DNA of 64,000 nt, from positions 38,886,011 to 38,950,010 of the forward strand of contig OX328096.1 in NCBI GenBank assembly GCA_946811185.2, read 5' to 3'. This DNA is from Hippopus hippopus. Its lineage: Eukaryota > Mollusca > Bivalvia > Cardiida > Cardiidae. The position numbers were made by a program, and so were the translations under genes. Shown piece by piece: positions 26,995-38,900 of the stretch. Each line of letters begins with the position of its first letter. The first letter of the stretch is position 1. Below the pieces are notes generated by a model that saw nothing but the letters and a program-made list of their open reading frames with translations, did not search any database and was not told where the DNA came from.

Positions 26995-29900
26995 GAAAAA
27001 TTGTATCAACGGACTATCGAAAGGAAGACACGCACGAAGTTTTCATCAATTTTCGTCAAGGCTTTTAGAAGATGTCTGTCCAGGCCCCCTTTTTTCATGA
27101 CATGGCATTTCATGAAATAAAAACAAATAACTATTGTCTGAAGCTTATGATAAACAATATTAATATGATGTTTCATAAAATTTTGTCCAGTAGTTGAAGA
27201 TATTGTCCATAATGGAAAAATACACCAATTCCCCTTTTTCCATGACACAACATTTAATCAAAAAAGGAAAAACAACGATATTGGCGGACTATTATAAGGA
27301 ACACACATATGAAGTTTCATCAATTTTCGTCGAAGATTTTGATTTAAAGAGATATTGATCCATAGTGGAAATATACATGAAGCCCCTTTTTTCTATGACA
27401 CCGCATTATATCAAAAAAGCAAAGAAAATAATAAATACCGGCTGACATCGTAAGAAACACATGTATGAATTTCTATCAGTTTTCATCAAGGATTTTAGAA
27501 AATATCTGTCCCGAAAGACAGACGAACAGACGGTCATTGAACCATGATAAAATTATACAATAAACCCCCTTTTTCCATGACATAAGACTTGTGATAAACA
27601 ATATAAATATGAAGTTTCATAACATTTTGTCCTGTAGTTAAAGAGATATTGCTCTATAATGTAAATATACATCAAGCCCCCTTTTTCCATGACATGGCAT
27701 TAAAAAAAAACCAAAAAACAAGGGTATATAACTGTGGCGTTGCATGGTCAATCTGGATGAAACTTGTACTGCATTTCCTAATGGTGGTCGACAGATGTGA
27801 CAAGTTCCATGAAAAAACTCTGTACAGTTTTGAAGTTAAGATAGAAAACATCAAAAATTCACTCGACCGCGTAACTCAAAATTGCTCCCAGTCGGCCATT
27901 TTGCATCGAATCAAAAGAAAAAAAAAGTATATCGGCGGGATGGATTATTGTATACATGTATAAAGTTTCATGAAATTCCGTCCAATGGTATTGGAGATAT
28001 TGTCCCAGACGGACACACGGATGGACGGACAGACAGACAGACAGACAGACGGACGGAAGGACGGAAGGACAGACAACGCTAAAACTATATCCCTCTGCCT
28101 TCGGTGGGGGATAATAAAATAAACAAAATAAACCCAAAAGGCAAATACAAAAGTGTTACAAGTACAATAGTTTTTCTACAACAAATGTTTTTGCCAAATA
28201 AAGTTGCCTGATACCCTAAAAATTTGCCTAAAATATGTTGCCCTAACTTGTTGGTACATTTTTTTGAAAAATCTCACATTTTGTTCACTTTCAAGGGTGG
28301 ACTGCAAATCTAGTGTCAACTCTAAACTAGTAAATACCAAGGATGACTCTCCAATTGCATTTGCATAACAGTGTAAACTAGGATCAGGCTACAGCCAACA
28401 TACAGAGAAACAGATCAGTTAAAAACTGTACACATAAATGGGGTATATCTTTTCTACTGTCAAGTTAGCCCTCAAATAATATACTCTACAACATTTTGTC
28501 AAAAGTCTCTGAAAATACCATATTGTACACTGGCAAGCTCACCTTGTTTTCCTCAATCCTCAAAGAACCTGAGGTATTCGTGAGAATTATGTTTGGGGAA
28601 TCTGGACACTTCTCTTCAAGTCTTATCCCATCTACAAGATCCTGAACCGCAACCCTAAAGTGCTCACGTAGTTTTGTGGAACAGGCAGCTTGTACTGTTG
28701 TATTTATCGTCAACACTACTTTTACTTGTATAAGGTAGACAGGTCCTGAAAAAGTGTGAAACAGTTGAAATTTGGGCAAGATGTACATGTGTTTCAAATT
28801 TTTGTGTGTTTTTGTTTTACACATTATAACTTAAATTACCAATCGACCTCTCCTTTCTAAATGTCCACATACATCTTGTGTGAATCCATTTACTCTTTAC
28901 CAAAAGTCCCTTGTTTTAATGACCCTGGGGTAGGGACCTTTTGAAAATATTGTGGGAAATGAAGAAAATGCTGGTAACCAGCATCTTCTTCTTTTCCCAC
29001 AGTGTTTTCTACCCTTTTAACGACAAATTTTATGTTTTGAGCAACATTCAATATGTCGTCTGCAAATGCATTCAGTCTGGACAATCTGTTTATTCCCCCC
29101 CTACCCAAAAGGAAGAAGGCAGATTTGAACATGTACTGAACATCAAATATTTCATGTTTTATTATTACCAGTTCATATACAATAAAATGACTACTTTGAA
29201 AAGCATTGGATATACAGTTCATTTTACAGCAGGCTATTCCCTTTTTCAAGCTGTCCTTTTTGTAACCAGTTACAACATAATAAAAACCAAAGTTTTTACC
29301 CATTCATTCTATATTATGGAATCTCCATATGGAATCTATTTTGACTTTTTTTTCTGTACTTTTACAGAGGAAATAGTTGAAAATCCTAGGATGCGGGAAA
29401 AAAATGCATGTGCATTTGTCTTGGTTTAATATTTTCTGCAATTTGGCTGGCCGCAGAAGTGCTTAACTCTTTAACAAAGAACAAAAATTTAGACTAGTCT
29501 GTATTGAAAGAATCAGCAGATGACAAACGATTAAAGGGTATCTGCAATGATAAAAATTGTTTTTGGAAGCATTGAAAACACTTTGGGAAAAAAAGAGGAA
29601 ATGCTGGTTACAAGCATTTTCTCCTTTTCCCAAAATTATTTTCTAATGCTTTCTCCATTAGAGTGGTAAAAACTTGTGGGGTTAAGGGTTTATCGACCAT
29701 AAATACATATCATGTTGATTAATATTGGAGCTATATTGAGGTTTCAAATTAAATGTCTCATATAAATCATTAAGAAAATCAAAACATTAACTAGGCAGGG
29801 TTTGATTATATAAGCAAATAAATAATGAAAAGCAAGCTAGCTATTAAAACAGGCAAATAGCCAATTAATACCATGACATGCACCTTTAATATGTAAAAAT

Positions 29901-32900
29901 GTAAATTTCCTGTGAAAAGCTATGCTCTACCTTTGATAATCAGTTCAATTGTTTTTTTAAAGTTTTCTTTTTGTTTTTTAACTTGCACAGGAAAAGTACT
30001 TCTGGAAAAGTACACTTTTTTGCTATATCCAATATCAACACTTCATCAAAACAAATGTATAAATTCTATTGTAATGTAAGATATGAAACTTTGTCCCTAA
30101 AGCACATAAAATTCTTGCACAGTACATTCTTAATATTTTCCCTAAAACAGGCACACAGTCACATATAATAGCTTTTGATTCATACCAAACTGAGATATTG
30201 CTCAAAACAAGCAACTGTTTTACTTGTTCAAATATATTCTTCATTATCTCTAAGCAGCTCATTGTTCAAGTTATTTTTTACCTTTTTTAAACATTATTTC
30301 AACGGGCTAAAAACCTAATATATTTGCACAGACTGTTCAGAGTATATCATGGAATCATATTCCCATCCACCAGAATGATATGCAACCTGCACCAAATAGG
30401 ACATAAGTGAGGTTATGAAATATCAAATACCTGGTTTTATATGGAAACTAGAGGGAAGGTTGGTCTTGTTACATCTACAAGTGAATGGAGTTAGTGTTAC
30501 TTTGGAGTATATAGGTGTCTCGGAACTGCTGTAATATAAACTGCTGGAAACAGGAGTAGCTGTGAGATCAGATGTAGCATATTTGTCTTCATTTACTCTT
30601 TGATGGTACCAGCTTTGATCATCAGTAACAACTGTTTCAGCACGTTCAATATAGATATCTGTTGTGTTCACATTATCTTTGGTATATAATTGAGATAAAA
30701 TGGAGCTTTTAGTTAGTATTTCAGTTGTCACTTGATATGTGGTGGAAGAAAACACCTGAAAACTTTCAAGGCTTGTCACAGAAATCATTTCAGTAGTAAA
30801 TGATGTCCCAGAACTATTTGATGTTGAAAGAGGATCAACAGAGCTAAGTATCTCAGCAAAATTCTTTTTTGACATGGATGTTACTGATGTGCTAACAGTC
30901 ACTGACAAAGATTCATCATAGTCGGCTGACTGATTATCAACCAAAGTAACCCCACTCTTTCGTATATCTAAGGACAAACTGGTCACCACCATTGTCTCAT
31001 TTTCCACCTCTTTTGTAATGCTATTCTGAGACAACTCTGACATTGATAATGGTTTTGGTCTGATAAAGTCTGATGCCTCAATTGAGTTTTCCATGACAGT
31101 TTGTGACATTCTGCTAGTTTTCAAGTTCAAATTCACCACTTCATCATAGCTACGTGGCAAATTAAGTTGTAAAGTAGGTTTGATGTATTCTGATATATCA
31201 ATTTTTGGGACACCAATCTGTGCCTCTGTTACAAAAGAAACACTATCGTTGAAGCCTGTTGATTCATTCAGTCCAGAAACATTCTGTTCTACATTAGTCT
31301 GGTACATGCCCAGTGTTGTTGAAGTATGCACTAGAAAAGTTCTATTCATGCTTACACCCATATGTTCACTTTGTAAGGTCTTCTTAGGGACATCAACAGC
31401 TGACAAATCAGACCTCAAATCAGCAGACTCTCTGTCCTTTATATCAATATTCTGATATTCTGGTTGTGTTATCTGTGAAATATCAATAAATTCCGAGATC
31501 ATCTGTACTATGTTTTCAGCAGTGTCTAAGACTTCCGTAATTTCTTTATGAGTTTCAGATGGATTTATTTTCACAGCAGTATCAGCTGACAATATGACAG
31601 GATCAGTTACAATTCCAGACAATAGTGTATAAGAAGTTTCAATCATGACATCATCTGCCTCATATTTTTCTTTCTTCAAAATGAAAGACAAAACTGATTC
31701 ATTTTCCTCTTTGTCTGCTGCTTTTTGTTTTGTGTCATTACCATCTAGTTTACTTACTTGTTCCTCAATATTAGTGTCTTTAGTTGTCCTGTTGATAGAA
31801 ATTAAAGACATACTACTAAAAGCATTGTCAACTTTCGCTGATGAAAATTTTCTATATTCTTCAAAGGATGGTTTAAGAGTAGAGGAGGTGGAACCTGCTG
31901 AAGCTACACTAGATACCACAATGGCAGACATATTGGAAGTTCTCTCTTGAGCATTTTCTGTAGTACTTGGCATAGTTTGAAAACTTGGCAAAAAGTGAAA
32001 CTCAGAAACATTACTTTTTGTAGCAGTACTTTCAAATATTTCATCAGAAAACGATGGTAAATAAAATGAATTCTCATGTGTTTTTTGAACTGTTTGACTG
32101 TATAAATACAAATTCATGCTGGAGAAATTAACTGAGTCCGATATACGTAAAACATTCTCACTCAAACCAAAATCTGTAGATTTTGAATTATTTGTTGCTT
32201 TTCGTATGTTATGTTCATCTAGTACCTTCTCAGTTTGTGATTCATTGTCATTGGGGTTCAAGTCAGCTTCAAACAACTCTGATGAATTAGATACCACGAA
32301 CTCCAAACTGCTAGATGCAGCTGTTTTCATTGTTGTCATATGAACGTCCATGATATTACTAAAAGTAGTGGAAATGAAGTCCATCTCTGGGATACTTAAA
32401 ACAGTAATTTGACTACTTTTGTTGTTGATATTATCCTCTGGTAACTGAATTTCTCCATGCCTTCTCTCCATAGATAAAACTTCACCACTGGATGGTTTTA
32501 CATTTGGAACCTCTCTCATGTCAGGCAGTTTATCAGTGGTGTTTAACATATGTGTGTGGTCTGTAGACTCCTTTTTAATCTTTGCACTTTGGTTAATATG
32601 CTCTAAGAAATCTGCATAACGCCCATTGTCTGCAACAACATTTCCATTCATTAAATTGGCTTTCTGATTGGTATGTAACAAAGGATAATTCAAATGCTCA
32701 TCACTGCTTATAGATTCATCTAGGACTAAAACAAATGAAAGAAAAAACTTTCCTTAGCTGAAATAGTTACAATAATTTTCTTGCAAATGAATGTATCATT
32801 CTTCTCTAATAGCCAACTAAGGGCAGCATCACAAACTTAGCAGACAGCTTAAGTTAGGATAAGACTAGATACAACATGAAATCCATTCTTGGATCAATCG

Positions 32901-35900
32901 TGTCATGTATTCATCAGGATATTCTTGCCCAAAAATCGTAGAGATGTTAAATATCATTAATTAATTTTCAGAGCAGTGTAAAGGTTAACTGGCAAGAATT
33001 GCTAAGTAAGGATAATAATAATGAATCTTATTATTAGTAGAAAAGGAGGAGAAAAGAAATCTATTCCTAATAACATGATAACAGAATTGTAACGCTTGTA
33101 AGCAATTCCAACTATGCTATTATGTATTTTCTAATACTGTGCAATTTATAAATCAAAAGCTTTCAGAGGATTTCATGAAAAAAAAGGAAATGTTTGCATA
33201 ACTCATTACGACCTGAAGCAGATTTGCAGTCGACAACTTGGAAAACATTCTTGCTAAATTTGGATAATCATGAATCAATCACTTACCAGATAATCCTGAG
33301 TTATGACAACCTCGAGGAAGAAGGCTTTTGACAACATTGTGGAAAAAGGTGAAAATGCTGGTAACCAGCACTTTCTCCTTTTCCACAATGTTTTCTACCC
33401 TTCCATAAGATAATTTCAATTTTTGAGTCACAATTATTTTTTTGTCTTCAAATGCTTTCAATTTGGACAATTCTAAAATTTTGTCAATTGGTAAGAAGTT
33501 AACCCTTTACAGAACAATCTCAAGTTTTAAGGACCTGGAGAAATTTACAGCCTGATACATGATTACATGTGAAAAATTGTGTATTGTTATTTCTATTTAT
33601 GGCTGTTTGTTTATGTTTTCTTACAAACATAGGTTAAAAAGCACAAAAATAAATGGCAGAAAGAAAACAAATTGTGAAAGTAAAATATATCAAACCATGC
33701 TATTATAACAGTAAAACGTGATCAGCTATTTGCACAATGAAGACTTATTGATAAATGAATACAACTCAGAGGTAAATCTTGGCTTAACTCTTTCCAACAC
33801 AACAAAATATAAGACTCATCCAAATTGAAAGCATTATCAGATGACAAAGCTAACATATCTCAACAGATGATTTCTGTCTTTGAAATGGTAGAAAACATAG
33901 TGGAAAAACGGAGAAAATGCTGGCTATAAGAATTTTCTCCTTTTCCCACAATGTTTTCAAAAGGCTTCTCTGTCATGGTCGTAAAAACGCGGGATTGTTT
34001 GGTAAAAGGTTAAAAAAAGTAAAACAGCTTCAGGATAATTGAACTGTCAGTGTCTTCTAGATATTGCATTAAATTAGTTGGTTAACCCTTTCCCACACAA
34101 TGACGACTTTTGACGACCCTTGGAAAGAAGCCTTTTGAAAACATTGTGGCAAAAGGAGAAAATGCTGGTAACCAGCATTTTCTCCTTTTCCCACAATGTT
34201 TTCTACCCTATCAATAAACATTTGCACCATTTGAGCCACAGTGAAATTGTCGTCTGCAAATGCTTTCAATTTGGACAGGGCTAAAATTTTGTCGTCTGGT
34301 AAAGGGTTAAGTTATTTTTGCTTAAATGCTGCAAAAGAAGGACTGAATTCAACAAAAGTATTTCAAGGTTATGGAGCAAGATATTGATAAAATTATCTTG
34401 TATGGACATGCTCATTTCAATAAACTTGATGAGCTGAAACTACAGCAAAGCTTTGAGAGGCAAAGTTTATATTATCAAAAGAGGCAGATAATTTCTAAAT
34501 GCAACAAAATGAAAGTGAAAGTTTCTCTCCAACCTTACCTTGTTTAACCTTGGTGCAAAATGTAACATCACCATCCTTGACTTGTTTCCCTTCTTCACAT
34601 ACAAGCTTGGGTTCAACAATCTCCAATCTGCTTGTATGTGTCTATTAGCAAGTAAAAAAATATAAACCACAAATGAAATCATCATACAAGTTAGACATAA
34701 GATTTGGCACACATTCCTCCTAGTTATACATATGAAACCTCATTTGAAAAAGACAATCCTAACATTTGTTTAATCCTTTCCAAAACAACAAATTGTTAAC
34801 TCCATCAAAAAGAACTGCAGATTACAATTTGACATTGATACTATTGGGTTGTAGTGCTGTGATTTGGTAGAAAAAATTGTAGGAAAAGGAGAAAATGATG
34901 GCTACCTCATGGTCATTAGAACTCTTGATTGTGTGTTTCAGGGTTACAGGAGCCTTCATAAACAAAACATGCAGTCAGATCTCTAGTCTGTCATTCATTC
35001 TCAAATTATGGGCCAAAAGCATGTCACACGTTTATTCAGACTTGTTTGATATTTTAAAAGGTTGCATTATATTATTATTATCCCCTGCCAAAGGCAGAGG
35101 GATATAGTTGCGGAGGGATTAGTTTTAGCGTTGTCCATCCTTCCGTCCGTGTGTCCGTCCGGGACAGTATCTCCAAAACCATTGGACGGAATTTCGTGAA
35201 ACTTTATACATGTGTACATGTGCCGATATACTTTTTTGATTCGATGCAAAATGGCCGACTGGGAGCGATTTTGAGTTATGCACTCGCGTAAGTTTTTGAA
35301 AAGTCTTTTTCGGCTGGGGATATCATTTCAAGGAAATTGCTTGTATCTTTTTGAGATAGCTTTTTCTATACATTAATTTAAAATGTTAATAAGTTTTAAG
35401 TCGAAAAGTTCCACTTCAAAAGCAGCACATACCCCCCCCCTCCCCCACACACACACACACAAAAATGTTGTGTCACAACTGTGTTTTCACGTAAAGCAGC
35501 AAACCCCTCACCCCCCACACACAAAAAAAATGTTGTGTCACAACCATGTTTCCAGGTAAAGCAGCAAACCTCCCCCCCCCCCCCAAAAAAAAAATTGTGT
35601 CACAACCGTGTTTTCATGTATTTGAAACACGGAATCTCTTGCGAAATGTCTGGTATTTTCATTTCTTATGTTGACCTTATTTCTATATACTTACAACACA
35701 TTATCAGCAAAAGGTTAATCTGTACTAACAGTAAGAATAATGATATCTTTATAGTTGATTTTTGTCACAACTTCATTGTATTTGACGTGACATTTGCAAT
35801 TAAAGAGTGAGCAAAGTCTACTAATTACAGTAGTTTAAACTGAAAGATAAAACATGATCTACAATATATCAACTTATTTTTTCTCAGTGATGAAAACACT

Positions 35901-38900
35901 TTATATTAATAGAATTGAAAAAAACATGGATATTTATACCAATTTGCATCTCTTAAAGAGTCTGCTTTTTTCATTGAAGCTTTATGTGACTTTTGTACTA
36001 TTCACTTTCCATCGTCCATCAACAATTAAAATGCACATCACATATCACATGTTATTTCAAGACAAGAGGACCATGATGGTCCTATATCGCTCGTCTGAGT
36101 TCTAAGCAGTAAAGGTCTACAATGAAGATAAATACAATATTGAGGTTCAAGGCCAAACGATAACGAAACAAGAGTGGCATATTGTCGCAAGATATGCCTG
36201 TCCCACCGCCAGTTGTCAAGGAGGTATAATAATCGCAAAGGGCAGGTAATGCAACAAACATGTTTACCAAGTCTCAAGTCAATTTGACTTGGGACTTCAA
36301 AGTTCCATTCCGGACAAGCAAGAAATGCTGTAAAAATGAAGATCAAAGTAGAATTACTCAAAATCCCCGCTAGGTAGAGTTATTGTTCTTGCGCACTGTA
36401 CTCGGTAATATTGCAACAAACATGCATACCAAGTTTGAAGTCATTCTGACTTGAGATGACAAAGTTATATTCCGGACAAGCACTAAATGCTGTAAAAATG
36501 ACGATCAAAGGGAAATAACTTAAAGACAGCACGAGGTAGAGATACAATTCTTGTGCACTGCACTTCCAAATATTGCAACAAATAAGCATACCGTATTTCA
36601 AGTCATTCCTACTTAAGATGACAAAGTTTTGCTCAGGACAAGCAAGAAATGCTATAAAAATGAAGGTCAAAGGGGGAATAACTCAAAATTCGTGCTAGGA
36701 AGAGTTATGGTTCTTGTGCACTGCACTCCGTAATTTTTCAACAATCATGCATACCAAATCTGAAGATGTTCAGGCTAGAGATGACAAAGTTATATTCCGG
36801 ACAAGCAGAAAATGCTGTAAAAATGATGATCAAAAGGAAATAACTCATAGACAGTACGAGGTTGAGTTATGGTTCTTTCACACTGCACTCCGTATTATTG
36901 CAACAAACACAAATGCCAAGTTTCAAGTCAATCGGACTGGAGATGACAAAGTTATGCTCCGCACAAAGAACTATTTTAAACAACTTTCTAATTCAAGGGC
37001 AAATAACTCCAGTCGTTCTGGTCCCATTAGACCCATAATCGAACTCATTCAAGATCTTATGGTCATAAGTATTTTGACCAAGTTTGATGCTGATTGGTTA
37101 AAAATTGTAGATGTTAGAGTGTAAACAAAGTCAAATATAGCAATTTTTCTAATTCAAGGGCACATAACTCCAGTTGTTCTGGTCTGATTAGACCCTTAAT
37201 CAAACTCATCTGAGATCTTATGGTCATATATATTTTGACCTAGTTTGGTACTGATTTGTTAGAAATTGTAGATGCTAGAGAGTAAACAAAGTCAAATATA
37301 GCAATTTTTCTAATTCAAGGGTAAATAACTCCAGTTGTTCTGGTCTGATTAGACCCATAATCGAACTCATCCGCGATCTTATGGTCATATATATTTTGAC
37401 CAAGTTTGGTGCTGAATGGTTAATAATTGTAGATGCTAGAGTGTAAACAAAGTCAAATATAGCAATTTTTCTAATTCAAGGGCAAATAACTCCAGTTGTT
37501 CTGGTCCGATTAGACCCATTATCAAACTCATCTGAGATCTTATGGTCATATATATTTTGACCAAGTTTGGTGCTGACTGGTTAAAAATTGTAGATGCTAG
37601 AGTGTAAACAAAAAAATGTGAACGGACGGACGGACAACGGACGGACGCCGACGGACAGTGAGTGATCACAATAGCTCATCCTGAGCACTCCGTGCTCAGG
37701 TGAGCTAAAAAGTTAATGTAGTCTGCTGATAAACCTAATCTAAAAATTATAAACACATAATTCGAAACCGTTTTAAGTGACTGTGTCCTTACATGACACA
37801 TGTGTGATTTAAATAAAGATGACAACGTTCTGCGTAACCTAAAAATAATAGTTTTTCATGTGTTCAATGATTATGTCATACGACTGTAACAGACAGAAAT
37901 GCTCAACTGTCCATTTATATAGAAATTACACTGAAGAATGTATTTTTCAGTTTTTCACTACTTCAAATTGGCCGTTAATCTGAGAATGAATGTATACTGT
38001 CACTCTAGCAGAGCAATTCTCATCAAGAACAAATCATAATTATCTGAGACCCATTTCTAGAATGAAAGTGTGCAAGGGGTTAATTTGGTGCTTTAAGGAT
38101 TAAGTAAGACTTACCCTCTCACAGACACTGCTATTCAGTATAAACAGTTTATCACGAGCATCTAGTATCTTAAAACAGTTCTCTTCTTCTATAACAGGGG
38201 AGGGTAGGAGCGTATGAGCTGGATAAATATGGACTGCCTTGATTATGATGACCTGAAATTATACAAAACCTGGTGTAAGTTTGTCACTTTAAACATATCT
38301 ATTTCACATTAACTCTTATGCCACCAATTCAATGTATTTTACTTTTCTCGAGGTCTGAAAGTAAATTTTTGTTACATTTGAAGCTGATTTCCATCAAAGA
38401 TTGGCATCAGGTAGTGGACGATGCAGATCAAAGATCAGACTGTATAGTTTGTGCAGTTTAATCTTGATCTATGCCATAAACAAAAGCTATTTAAGATGAC
38501 ATCGGCAGTGAGAGAGCTGTAATTGTTGAACAAGTTCTACAATTTATATCACTCACTTTTGATGAATGCTTTATCATGGAAATATAAGCAGTATTAATGT
38601 ACAGACATGAGATGTTCCAAAGATGGTGCTGGTCAATAGCAGTGTCCTTGGGCAAATCACTGTATTGTCTCAGAAATCCAGAAGAGTCGATCGTAAATGA
38701 ACTGTTGCTATGGTATGTCTGAAATACTGTTTAACTCTTTACCAGACTACAAGCTTTTAAACTTTTCAGAATTGAAAGCATTTGTAGATGATACATAAAA
38801 TATGGCTTAAATGATAGGATTTCTCCTTGACAGTTGGAAAACATTGCAAGAAAGAAGAAAATGCTTGTCAGCAGCATTTTCTCTTTTCCAAAATGTTTTC

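Larger units (their letters stand above)
26592..28113 (+). mobile_element. CCCCCGCC-ended element carrying a ~1.2-kb internal array
   Basis: The left end (AAGCAATTTCGTTGAAATG, ATATCCCCTGCC) lies at 26592, and the family's core and right end (CCCAGTCGGCCATTTTGCAT ... GGTGGGGGATAA) lie at 27866-28113. Between them sit about six diverged units with ATACATCAAGCCCCCTTTTT and CCATGACATGGCATT, plus the CA microsatellite. Either the array is part of a longer family member or it was inserted. Confidence 0.6.

Noticed and set aside
26752..27009. Cys-Val-rich open frame over the CA repeat
   Set aside because: It is only the (CA)n microsatellite translated as alternating Cys-Val.
28941..29429. 162-codon plus-strand frame and its 137-codon antisense partner
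   Set aside because: Both start inside a MITE copy, and neither shows domain motifs or usable exon borders.
37436..37669. Repeated plus/minus frames with a shared peptide (MSLIMGLIGPEQLELFALEL) here and at 43750-44022
   Set aside because: They follow the internal minisatellite units of the Helentron-like elements; the frames are short, start at random and are not near any gene signals.
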